Positions 12,775 through 23,792 of a stretch of DNA of 64,000 bases are shown one piece after another. Origin of the DNA: Paramecium sonneborni (Eukaryota > Ciliophora > Oligohymenophorea > Peniculida > Parameciidae). Made by a program: the position numbers and the translations under genes. The notes below the pieces were generated by a model, which saw only the letters and a list, made by a program, of their open reading frames with translations, ran no database searches and was not told the origin of the DNA. The stretch is taken from NCBI GenBank assembly GCA_905182985.1, contig CAJJDN010000128.1, positions 195,978 through 259,977 on the forward strand, given 5' to 3'. Each line of letters starts with the position of its first letter. Within the stretch, counting starts at the first letter, position 1.

Positions 12775-13319
12775 TCCTTAATTCATAATGATGATCTAAA
12801 ATAAAATTATATTCATTTTTTATATAGAATTCAAGCATACAATTTTAATTAGACTTATTTTTAAAAAAAATCTAGCCCATCTAATTAAAAGCTTTTACGA
12901 TTCTATCTTAATTGAAGCTTATTTGCTACATGATCAATAGTATCTGAAATTCTCTCCTATATTGGTGGAAGTTTTAAAGAATTCATTTATTCTGAAATTT
13001 GATTCTTTATATTCACATTTAAATGACCTGTTTAAAATGAATTTGATCTTTATCTGCTGCTATGTGATTAATAATTTTCTTCATTTTTTTTCAATTCATC
13101 TAATTGAGAATTATTACATGACTTATTTTATATTTCTCTTTCTAATCTTAATTTCTTAGCTATCTCTTGATTCCGAACTGCTTAACTCTATAAACTTCCA
13201 GGAACTGCTCCATCGATGTCTTTCGTATTCAAAAGTCTATCATTTTATGGTTATCCTTATACAAAAATAGTCGATACTTGGGATGACAGTATTATTTCTC
13301 TAAAACCTTAAACTATAAT
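12080..13319. repeat. Direct duplication 1, copy A (1,240 bp)
   Basis: Identical as read to 13321-14560, with a single N between the two copies. It holds the 3' end of the lipase gene and, on the minus strand, the 3' part of the 243-aa protein gene (stop at 12831). The copies are co-linear and the unit edges fall inside genes, as expected for two contigs joined without merging their overlap. Confidence 0.97.
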
Positions 13320-13320
13320 N

Positions 13321-14560
13321 GTATGTCATCAAGATCACATTAAACTTATACAAGAAAGTGGGCAAAAAATTTGATGGTACCAATATTTTCAATAGACTAT
13401 CGAAAAGCTCCAGAAAACCCATATCCATTTGGCTTAGATGATTGCTGGTAAGCTTACATGTTTATAATCAACTATATTGATCGTTATTTTAATATCAAAC
13501 CAAACAAAGTAGTGTTAGTCGGTGATAGTGCAGGAGGTAATTTAGTGGCTGCACTAACAGTTTAAATTATTAAATCTGGTGCAAGAATTCCTGATGGAAT
13601 TTTAATGGCTTACCCAGCATTATTATTAGATATTAAATAATTCACTCCAAGTTTATTGATTTCTTTAAATGATCCATTATTGCATCATACTGTTTTGAAG
13701 TTATGCATTTCTTCATATGTTCCATAACAATTTGATGCAAAATTAGATCCATTAATTTCACCATCAATTGCAAGCGATGACATTTTGAGTAGATTTCCAC
13801 CAACAAGGATTGTTTTAGGTACTAACGACCCATTGCATGATGAGAGTTTTAGATTAGCCAATAATTTATTTAGATTGGGAAGAGATATTAAAATTACTGA
13901 ATATAAATGGATGCCTCATGGATTTCTATAATTTGATGTTATATAAGGCATGAAGGAAGCCTGTTAAACAGTTCTTGATACATAAAATATTATTCAAAGT
14001 CTACTTACATCATGATCCTTAATTCATAATGATGATCTAAAATAAAATTATATTCATTTTTTATATAGAATTCAAGCATACAATTTTAATTAGACTTATT
14101 TTTAAAAAAAATCTAGCCCATCTAATTAAAAGCTTTTACGATTCTATCTTAATTGAAGCTTATTTGCTACATGATCAATAGTATCTGAAATTCTCTCCTA
14201 TATTGGTGGAAGTTTTAAAGAATTCATTTATTCTGAAATTTGATTCTTTATATTCACATTTAAATGACCTGTTTAAAATGAATTTGATCTTTATCTGCTG
14301 CTATGTGATTAATAATTTTCTTCATTTTTTTTCAATTCATCTAATTGAGAATTATTACATGACTTATTTTATATTTCTCTTTCTAATCTTAATTTCTTAG
14401 CTATCTCTTGATTCCGAACTGCTTAACTCTATAAACTTCCAGGAACTGCTCCATCGATGTCTTTCGTATTCAAAAGTCTATCATTTTATGGTTATCCTTA
14501 TACAAAAATAGTCGATACTTGGGATGACAGTATTATTTCTCTAAAACCTTAAACTATAAT
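13321..14560. repeat. Direct duplication 1, copy B (1,240 bp)
   Basis: Second copy of 12080-13319. It begins inside the lipase coding sequence (an orphan lipase 3' end runs to 14015) and continues into the intact minus-strand gene 14072-14853. Only this copy is joined to that gene's 5' end, so copy B is the one to use for it. Confidence 0.97.
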
Positions 14561-14853
14561 ATTTTTGCTCTTGGTGCTTAGTAATACTTTTTATCATTTC
14601 TATCAAAGTATTCTTCTCCTTAAGGTGTGCATATATTACAAAAATGATGAAAATCATTTTAATATTGTCTTTTTCCAAATCTAATTTCTTCTTGAGGCAA
14701 TTAATTTCTATTTCATGTTTTTCTTTTTTACTGTAATCTTAATTGCTCTTCGAAAGTCAAATAGTTTGGCTACAATCTATTGAGATGGGTATTTCTTGGT
14801 TTCGTTTAAGCTCCTACAATATCTGCAGTTAATAAAGATCTATCTAATTGCAT
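14072..14853 (-). CDS. Conserved-type hypothetical protein with two D-I-x-GA-x-P-type motifs, 243 aa
   Basis: Three exons (introns 14708-14731, 24 nt, and 14478-14503, 26 nt) give a clean 243-aa frame. The N-terminus carries ADIVGAQTKP and the middle KDIDGAVPGS; the two look like copies of one short motif. The rest is Gln/Asn/Lys-rich and helical. I do not know a function. I recall similar D-I-x-GA-x-P motifs from flagellate and ciliate proteins of unknown role, so a ciliary connection is possible but unproven. The gene is convergent with the lipase (56 bp between stops in the duplicated copy). A 3' fragment at 12831-13319 belongs to the assembly duplicate. Confidence 0.7.
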
Positions 14854-14884
14854 TTTAATATTAAATTTTAAAATGAGATAAAAA

Positions 14885-17095
14885 TCATTTGTGAATGTGA
14901 TTTACTTAATTTTTGATCTCTCTTATAATCTTAAATTAGATGAAATCCTCATCTAAATCATCCAATTTTAATAGGACTGGTTGTAACATTAATTTCTAAA
15001 TTAATTAAATTTGTTTACTTAAGGCAATTTGACCTAAGCAATCATTTCTAGTTCCTAATACATGCATTTACTTTCTAATTTACAAATCTCAATTGGTATT
15101 TGTGGAAATTTAGTGTCCCTTTAAAATATACTGAAAGGTGTTGTTATCCGTATAAAATTCTAAATTTTCAAAAAACCAAGTTGTAAATTGGGTTTAAGCT
15201 TACAGTTTGGATCATTTATAGTTAAAAATACTTTAATAGGACTTTGATATTTTTGAAAAGCTTTAACACCTATTATAGCTTATGAATTGATAGATTAAAC
15301 TTCTGAAATCCAGAAATGACCTGGCATGATTGAGATTTCTTATATGTGTTCAACTGTAATATAATCAATGTCCACTTAACCAAGAGTATTGTCAGCAAAA
15401 ACTGTAACTTCAGCAGTTTATCCTATATGAAATTATTACTCATTCACTTTAACATCCATGCTTAGGGTCTATTATTTAAGTTATCATTAATACTCCATAA
15501 TTACTAAAGATAGTTTCTAGACTTAATTCTTTGACAATACTAAATTCCTAAACTTTTGGCATTTATTATCGAATTTCAATCTCTTTTCTAATTATTTCTA
15601 ATTCGAAAAAACTATCAGAATTGAATTCAACTTCTAATGTATATTATAAACCTCCTCTTGATTTATATTACTAGTAATATACAGAGGGTGGAAGTTTATT
15701 TGAAAGCAATAACTCAAATTCAACAACTCCAGCCTTATTTTCTATAGGATGAAGATCATTTTGATTAAAAGTACTTTCGTAGATACAAAATTCTCTTTTA
15801 ACTTAATCGCCTTCAATCCATAAAGAGACTTAACCAATAAAACGTACAGTTATAGTTAGAATGCTTTTGATTTTAGATTTTTCAATTAGAATTTTACCTA
15901 TAAATTGATTCAATTTATACCAGATAATAATTCATTTGTGTAGTAAAATTTATCAACTGCAATTTAAATACCAGATTATGTAGTGCCCATAAGATATTTT
16001 ATAAATAATTTAATATAATAATTTTTAATATGAATACTTTATTATTCAAAGTCTTACGACCTAACAACAATTAATTTATTTACATCATATAAATGGAATA
16101 AATCTCTAACTTGGTTGGTTTGAAATTGTAAATCATTTTATTTGATTACTCTTTGGAATAAATTGATAGGGATATCTATTCTCAAATCATTATTATTAAA
16201 ATTAAATAATGTTGAATAGGCTTAGATTGTGATTAAGTAATCAATTTTAATTAATTATCCTGTGGTTGAAAGTTCCATTTTTTTATAAAAATCGAAGAGT
16301 ACTATTGATTTTTGGATTGTTTAAACAATTCCTTAGACAATTCCAGGTAAACTAAATTTTTAAATTTATTCTATGATAACTTTTGGTTCTTTATCATTGA
16401 TAGTTGTTCTTTTATTGAGGGAAATAACAATTTCTTGAATATACTATTTACTTTCTCTCAGATCAATTAGTAATTCTAAATTGATTGAATCTCCAATTGA
16501 AAATTCTTCTCCGCTATATTTGCATTCTAATTTTGAAATCTAAATAAGATTATAAGTAAATACTCCTTGAAATGTATTTAAATATCCACGTATATCACGA
16601 CTATTTGAAATACTTTTAACAATATTATTTTTCTTTGCATATTGGTTAATAACAATAGGTAATTATAGAAGATTAATTCTTTACAATTCTAAAGTTTCAG
16701 CTATAAGGGACAGAGAATAAGTAATCCTTAATTTGTAACCTTTCTCTCTTCTCATACAACCTGGTATATTATCAGGTAAAGTATATGTGAATGGAATTGC
16801 AATCGTTTTTTGGATTTTCAATTTCTAATCCTCTGGATTACGTTCCTCATTAATATCTTTAAGCAGCTTAAATTATGAATAGAAAATGTTAGAATCATCT
16901 GAATCCATACAAACGAATCCTTTCTCCCATACTTCCTCTCCTTACAAATGTATATAGAGCTAGGAGATATTCTTTAACTTATCTTAAGATTCCTCTATTA
17001 TAACCATTCCTTTAATGGATTTATTATATACCTTAGATAGTTTGGTTTGGAAAATAGAATTTGGAGTTGAGTTGGATTTGTATTTTATTTCCCAT
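14885..17095 (-). CDS. Tandem arrestin-domain protein
   Basis: About 721 aa with introns 17010-17031 (22 nt, ends AAG) and 15898-15920 (23 nt). The start MGNKIQIQLNSKFYFPNQTI is a typical arrestin-fold first strand pair and places a glycine at position 2 (possible myristoylation). Strand motifs such as LYIHLQGEEVW and IPFTYTLPDNIPG follow. A second module starts near residue 400: KFYYTNELLSGKILIE, then VRFIGQVSLWIEGDQ and FELLLSNKLPPSVY. Two arrestin units in one chain is the main feature. Arrestin-domain proteins act as adaptors in membrane-protein trafficking. The start codon lies only 4 bp from the start codon of the divergent EB1 gene. Confidence 0.82.
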
Positions 17096-17099
17096 TAAT

Positions 17100-17935
17100 A
17101 TGAATACTGAAATTTCAAGAGCAGAATTATTATAATGGGTTAATGACACCTTAAAACTTTCACTCTAAAAAATTGAATAGCTTGGTACTGGTGCAGTCTA
17201 TTGTTAATTAATTGATGCAGTTCATCCTGGTAAAGGTAAGTATTTGTTTAATCAATCTGATTAGTTGTTTTGAATAAGATAAATTGGAAAGCCAAGCAGG
17301 AATATGAGTTTGTGAACAATTTTAAAGTACTCTAGCAGGCTTTCTCTAAATTAGGAATTTAAAAGCCTATTGAAATTGAAAAATTAACGAAATGCAAATA
17401 TCAAGATAATTTAGAGTTTCTATAATGGTTAAAGAAATATATGGATTAACATGTTGTACCTAAAGATTATGATCCTTAAGCTAAAAGAGGAAATGCAGAA
17501 TTAGATGATTAACCAGCTATTGTACCCAAAAGGAATCCAGAGAGATCAAGAACAAGCATAAAAAAGGATATTTTTAATAGTCCAAATCAGCTCTAATCTC
17601 AAATAAGTATTCCTAAAACTAATTCTTTTGCTCATATGGAACCGTATTAAAAAAAGTAACCGTCCATGTAAGATTTACTTATTTAAATTGAAACTCTCAA
17701 ATAAGAAAAAGAGTATTACTTTTAAAAATTCAAGGATTTGGATTTCTTTATTGAAGGAGCTTCTTAATTAACTCAAGAATAGATGTATAAAGGAATAAGG
17801 GATATCTTATATTTTACTGCAGATAAATCAGTCATTGTTTTACCAAATGGTGAACTAGAAGTTTAAGGATTACCTCCCTCATCCGAAGAGCAATCTTTAT
17901 CATAAGAAGTTATGTAATAAGAAATAGATTTATGA
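17100..17935 (+). CDS. EB1-family microtubule plus-end protein
   Basis: 268 aa with one 29-nt intron (17236-17264). The N-terminal calponin-homology domain is clear: LLQWVNDTLKLSLQKIEQL, GAVYCQLIDAVHPGK, then NFKVLQQAFSKLGIQ and EFLQWLKKYMDQ, as in MAPRE/EB1. A basic Pro/Ser-rich linker follows, then the EB-homology coiled coil and four-helix region (FQKFKDLDFFIEGASQL, with the conserved FY/F-type core). The C-terminal EEY tail of animal EB1 is missing; the chain ends in QQEIDL. EB1 tracks growing microtubule ends and recruits partners through the EBH domain. It is divergent with the arrestin gene. Confidence 0.96.
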
Positions 17936-17945
17936 ATTTATTTAT

Positions 17946-19093
17946 ATGAAATCTTAGGGCATAATTACATTTGCATTTATATGCAAATTCTTTATAATAC
18001 CTTTATTTACCACTGTTGACCCTCAGAAACAAAAATGCATTTTGTCTCATGATTATTTTTTCTTTCAAAAACTTAAACAAAGGGCTTTGCCTTTTATTAT
18101 ACAATTCATTTAGAACTTTTATTATACTTATTCAAGTTGCTATATTATTAAAAATTATAAATTTATGACATAATACAGATTTACCTAATGGATGTGTTAT
18201 CAATGGATCATTATTAAAAAGTAAGTTAATACAAAGTTTTATAAGAATTTTCTATATTGATTGGAGGATATATTATGAGCAATACCCTTAATAATTATGT
18301 TATTGGATTATAACTGGAGAAATGTTATTACCTTTCTTCTCTCATAACTAATATGGTTACAAAAATTAATTCTTTCTTAATTTATTAGCTTGATTATTTT
18401 ATTTTAAAAAATAAATACTTATGATACACCTTCTACTTACTGATATTTTTTGTCCAAATATCTTTTCAAAATAGTAAAGTCTTTTTGCAAATTGCATCTT
18501 TTCTTTTGGGTAATTTTTTATTATTTATAATTCCTAATGAAGACGTTTAATCTTTAATTTTTTTTTTATGGTAATATTTTCAATTTCTTTAACATCGACA
18601 CTTTCAACTTGGTTTGGATAGTTGCAATTATATAAATAAGACGACATTAATTATGGTTTTTATTAGTTTAACTATTGTTGCTATAACAATCATGATTCCA
18701 CATGTTAAAGGAGTATTCAAAATTGGATTGATTATTTAAAAATAAACTTAATTTACTAAGATAATTTATATAGTAATATTTTTGAAATTATTTTTAATCA
18801 TGATTTGTAATTGTTTTATTAAGATAAGTTAAAGACCTTGTAAAATTGTTGGTAATTTCTTTTTTATGCTTAACCAGATTTCTTCGTACATTTACAGACT
18901 TGCTTATATTTTTTGGAAATTTATTAGAATAATAATCTAATAAGACTAAATTAGTATATAAATTAATTATATTAAGAAATGCAACATATCTAAATAACCG
19001 AGTGTAGATTTATAGATGAAATTGATGAAGTAAAAAGGTTTAATGTAGCAGCCAACTTTTGTATAAGAAGAAAAAATGAAATTGATAATGTGA
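17946..19093 (+). CDS. Putative multi-pass membrane protein (gene model uncertain)
   Basis: The start MKSQGIITFAFICKFFIIPL looks like a signal or anchor segment. Further hydrophobic spans are seen around 18590-18850 (MVFISLTIVAITIMIP; IIYIVIFLKLFLIMIC) and the end of the frame is a basic, Gln-rich tail to TGA 19091-19093. The frame changes at least three times across the region and I could place only some introns (a 25-nt GTAAG...TAAG candidate at about 18221), so exon joins are not certain. Family unknown. It starts 10 bp after the EB1 stop, which is close even for this genome. Confidence 0.4.
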
Positions 19094-19123
19094 ATATAAA
19101 TCTAAACTAAAATATAAAGAATT

Positions 19124-20713
19124 ATGTAGATGGGGAAGTAAGTTAACGAATTATAAAAGGATCCATATTACAGAGAAATCTAATTGAAAAGTGAAGAATT
19201 ATATTCTTAGGCGTTGGATGGTTTAAAATTATTAGAAGTAAGATGATCAATTTTATTTAGTAATACAAAATGTCAACTCATTTAGATCAAGAATTAGCTG
19301 CATCTTAAAAGGAGTATAAATAGATGGAGTAATAAATTAAATAGGAGGAAGATAAAAAGAAATGGAATGTGTTAGAGAAATAAAAATAGAAGGCAAAGTT
19401 AGTAAAATTAATGGAAGAAATATAATTGTCAATTTTAAGTTATAATAAATTAAAAAATAAAAATAGATAAATTAGATTTGCCAGAGTCTGATAATAAGAG
19501 TGGAATAATTTTTAATTGGATAGCTGGATGCTTAATTAAAGCAAAAAAAGGTCCTATATAATTAGCAGAAGAACTTAAATTGAAAGTAGAAAAGGTACAA
19601 CTTTAACCTGAATCTATTCTTAATTAACCTACTCCTCCTTAAAGTGGAGGAATATTTTCATGCAGTGGAAGGAAACCACTTCTTAATTCAAGGTCATTAA
19701 AAAGAGATGCTTTACCAGAAGAAGAATAAAGATATTATGAAAATATATTAGCATGGAAGGCCATAAAATAATATGTCTTTTCATAAGAATTTAAATTCTA
19801 AGAGAGAGTTTTAAACTTCGTTTAAGAATTTGAAAAATTGGAATCGTTTCAAATTATGTTAATTGAGGAAATTGTTTCAGAAAAGAAATAATTAAAAACA
19901 TATTTGATGTTGATATTAAAGATTAGGTCAGAGTTATTATTGAAATTAATCAAATTATATTGCTTTTATTAAAGGAAAATTAATAAGATTAATAGTTATA
20001 AATTAAAGCTAAAGAATCTGATATAATAGAATAAAATATGAGATAGAAAGAAGTAGAGATTTAAATAATGTAAAGATAAAAGGCTTACTATGCTGCAAAA
20101 GATAAAAGAATAGCAAATTTGAAAAGCACTTTTGCATTAGCTTTAACAACTTCAAATAAGATTGTTGATTTTGTCAAGGAGAAAATGAATACAAATGATT
20201 ACATAAATTGAAGTCTTAAGAAATTCAGGACTATCAAAAGAATTAAAAGTTAATGTCGATGTGGAAGATATATATAGAAGAAAAAGATAAGAATAAGAAG
20301 AAGAAATCATGAGAAAATAATAGGAACTTGAAGAAGAAAGGAAAGCAGAAGAAGAGAAGAGGAAGCTTTAATCTAATTAATCAAAAGAATAACAAGACAG
20401 CTAAATTATACATAGTTAAGATCATAATGAAGTATTGTTGTATAGTAATAGTAGGAGAATGACCTAATGAAAAAAATTAAGAAGAGAATCAGGATTATGG
20501 AAATGAAGACGATTCTGATAGTAGTCAATAATAAGGGGAAGAAAAATAAGATTGGATTGTAATTTTTTTATTAAATTTAACATAAAGGTACTCTCTAATG
20601 ATCCTGAAACAAAGCGAATATAAAAAACTTTATTTCCTGATAAAGTTAAAACTGCAGAAAATAAAAATCTAGAAAAAAATAAAATAAAGGAGAATCTCTC
20701 AAACAATTAATGA
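19124..20713 (+). CDS. Coiled-coil protein with disrupted frame
   Basis: Good coding sequence runs through this interval: MQMGKQVNELQKDPYYREIQ at the start, a Lys/Glu/Gln coiled coil, a Pro-rich segment near 19600, and an acidic Glu-rich helix (EEEIMRKQQELEEERKAEEE) near 20300. Introns of 23 nt (about 19241-19263) and 28 nt (near 19435) join the first exons. Later, near 19865 and 20190, the frame shifts without any GT...AG interval that would explain it. Either the gene is newly broken or the sequence has indel errors there. Family not recognised; structural or cytoskeletal role is a guess. Confidence 0.5.
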
Positions 20714-20816
20714 CAAAAAGAAAACAGAATTGAAATTATTATTATAATAGAAATAATTTAAATTATTTATTAAAAGATAAATTTAATAAAATTTGCTTAA
20801 TTTAAATAGAAATATT

Positions 20817-22640
20817 TCATTATTTGAAAAATCTCAATAATGTGCATTAATTAGTGAAGTTTTTATTTAAACTTTTTGCTTCTCCAAAGAGAGTTTTATG
20901 TGTTTTATTAACACTTGAATCATCATCAGTTTCTGTAAATTAAGATTTTAATAGAGTAGTATTAAATGTTGATGGTACTTTTTAAGCTTCAATTATTTTT
21001 TAATTTGAAAGTGATCTTAATTCAGAGGAAACTGCACAACTTTAATCAGGCATACTTTAATTATTTTTTTTATGTTTCTTGCAAGTTTTTGTTATTAAAG
21101 AACTAAAATTTTTCATTATATTTTCTTTGTTATTATCAGAATTTCTTTCTTAAGAAACCTTTTTTTATTTTAATTAACAATGTATATTTGGTTAAGATGT
21201 AGTATGAGTTTATACAATATTCTTTGCCTTACTATTAATTAATAAAGTATTAATTTTATCATCAATATTAGATGTGCTTATTTAAGTTATTGAAGCTGAT
21301 CTTGCTTAAGGTTTTTGTATAATTGAAGAATAGTAGAAGTTTTAAAAAAAAGGTGAAAAGAAATTTTCATTTTCTGAGTTTAAAGATTTTTAGAGATCTT
21401 TCTAAAAATTATTTTCTCCTCTATTAATTTCATTTATATCAAAATTCATTTTCATAAGATCTGGCTTGAATGGTGGTTCATAATGCCTATTAAGAATTTT
21501 AAAAAGAGATTTGTCTGATAACCAAGGATGTTTAAGAATTTCATAAATTCCATAATCCTTTCCTAATCGATTTAAAACATCTTTTTATAATAATTTCTAC
21601 ATTAGATCTCTAGATTCAACACTACAATTTTTGTTTGGTAGTATTAATTCATGTTAAAGAATATTTTTATAAATTTATTCTGGATTATTTGAATAATATG
21701 GGGGCAAACCTGTTAATAATTCATAAAGAAGTGCTCCTAAACAATAATGATCTATTTAATAATTATGTCCTGATTTTAATAACATTTCAGGTGCCATATA
21801 TTCTGGAGATCCACAAAAAGAAAAGGCTAAGAAATCATCCTTCATATGAGGTCTTGCTAAACCAAAATCAGCTAATTTTATGTTTCCATCTTAATCAATT
21901 AAAATATTCTCTGGTTTTATATCCCTATAAATTATTCCATTTTCATGTAAATGATGAATTGCCAAACAAACTTAACTGAAATAAAATTTTGCCTATTATT
22001 CATCCATCCTCTTTACTCTTTTTAATTATTAAAATAATTCTCCTCCAGGACAATATTCTAAAGCAAAACAAACCCAACTTTTTGTTTCGAATACACTTAA
22101 TAATTTACATAAAAATGGATGCGAATTGCTTTATTCAGCTAAAGAAACCATTATGTTTCTTTCATTCTAAATTATTTAGAACTTATCGTGTTCTTATATG
22201 AATTACTTTGAAATCATTTTCAATGCCATAAATTGACCATTTGATTTGCATCTTACTAAATAAACTCTTGAAAAACCTCCTACTCCTATACATTACAAAA
22301 AATAAAATGATTCCAAAGAGATTTGACCCTATTATATTGCATGTAATGGTTTTAATTAAATTGTCTAATTTGTAAGAAATCCTATATCTTAATTCTGTGT
22401 TAAATAGAAATCCAAAGGTATGTTTTAATCTAATGTTTAAAATCCAACTACTAATGGAGAGTTTAACAAATTTTTTAAATGATTCACTAAATTTAATGTA
22501 GTTTGATTTAAAGTTGGAAATGAGATTGAATGTTATAATTCATTGTTTAAGTAAACTTTTACATTCACCACTCCTGATCTATTAAATTCCTTCTTTACAT
22601 AATTGTTCATTAACGATTGTACCTTTTATTTTTGATCCAT
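20817..22640 (-). CDS. AGC-type Ser/Thr protein kinase
   Basis: 607 aa, single exon. Residues 1-100 form a basic N-terminus with a beta-rich, possibly ubiquitin-like segment. The kinase domain then follows: GVGGFSRVYLV glycine loop, ALKM lysine, LEYCPGGELF hinge, YRDIKPENIL catalytic loop, DFGLA, and SFCGSPEYMAPE activation segment, ending LKHPWLSD. The FCGSPEYMAPE wording and the extension after HPW (FKPDLMKMNFD, an active-site-tether-like element) are typical of AGC kinases (PKA/S6K/SGK). All catalytic residues are present. The C-terminal 150 residues are Ser/Asn-rich and probably disordered. Convergent with the preceding gene. Confidence 0.93.
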
Positions 22641-22876
22641 CGTAATATTTGTCTGTTAATTAAATAATTTACTATTATTCACGATATTTAAAATTACAAA
22701 GAAATATTATAAAATAAATTAAAAAATTATCAATCTAATAGTTTGCAAAAAAGAAAAATCTCAATGTTTCTACATTTTTTAATAACCTAATTCTATTATA
22801 TTTTTATTACTACAAAGACTTAACATTAAATTAATTTTGTTAAGAACATAGTTTAATAAGTGATATTATCTTATAT

Positions 22877-23772
22877 TCAAAACTATTTTTTATTAAAACA
22901 AGAAGATTAATAATTTATGAATAAATTTAAGATCAGTTTTTTAATAGTTTTATTTACTTAGATTTCATTTTCTAAATTATTTATTTTATTTACTGCTAAT
23001 TCTTATTCAAATTCATTGCTCATTTTTTCTTTTAATTTATCTGCTTCTAATCTTAGTAATTACTTTTCTCTTTATTATTATTCTTTTAATTTTTAAAGTT
23101 TCTCAACTTTATTTAATTTTTCTTCAAATAATTATGCTTTCTAGTCTCTTAATTATTATTATCTTTCTTAATGCTTCTATACCAACTACTAATAGTTTTC
23201 AACTTTTGTTTTCTCGCTTTTTTTTCTTTCACTATTTTGTTTCGACAAATTTGATAACACCTTAACTCAATTTATAAATAAATACATCTTCTGATTTTTT
23301 GAATCGAAGCTCTAAAGATTAATTGATTTTATTTATCTTATTTTCCATAATTTACTAATTTTACTATTATACAAATTCAATTTAATGAGAATGATGAGAA
23401 AGTTTTCTATATAAAGATGTTTTAAATTCTTTTTGGTATCCATTCTCATACTTTTCTAAGGAATCCAATGTTTTAGCTATTTTTTATTTATACCCCAATA
23501 ATCTAGATTATTTAATATACAATCAACTTTTCTTGCTCAATCTATTAACTTTGAAACAATGTTCTATTTACATGATTTCTTCTTAAATCAGCTTTGAGTC
23601 GAGCTATTTCTTTTTGTCTCTCTTGTTACTTTTTTATATTTTGATATTTGTCATTTTTTTGTTTTAACTTCATCTCATTCTATTGTTCTTTTTCTCTTTA
23701 AATTCTTTCATATTCTTGCAAATGTTATTTATCTTTTTCTAATTTCATTTTGTACCTTGTTAATGGATCCAT
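22877..23772 (-). CDS. Coiled-coil protein, 281 aa
   Basis: Three exons; introns 23503-23527 (25 nt, begins GTTG) and 23261-23285 (25 nt, ends AAG) restore one frame throughout. Nearly the whole chain is Glu/Lys/Gln coiled coil (EYERIQREKEQQNEMKLKQK; KLNKVEKLQKLKEQQQREKQ). No globular domain recognised. Its start codon is only 20 bp from that of the divergent LysM-TLDc gene, so the two share one promoter region. The composition suits a ciliary or cortical scaffold protein, but this is inference. Confidence 0.75.
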
Positions 23773-23792
23773 ATTATTAAATAAAATATAAA

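Noticed and set aside
12962..13159. Plus-strand standard-code frame beginning MVEVLKNSFILKF, repeated at 14203-14400
   Set aside because: It is the antisense shadow of the minus-strand 243-aa gene, which has matching introns and continuous frame in the ciliate code; the repeat is the assembly duplicate.
12080..14560. Genuine recent gene duplication of the lipase and neighbour
   Set aside because: Identity appears complete, boundaries are inside genes, and a lone N marks the junction; the same pattern occurs at two other Ns.
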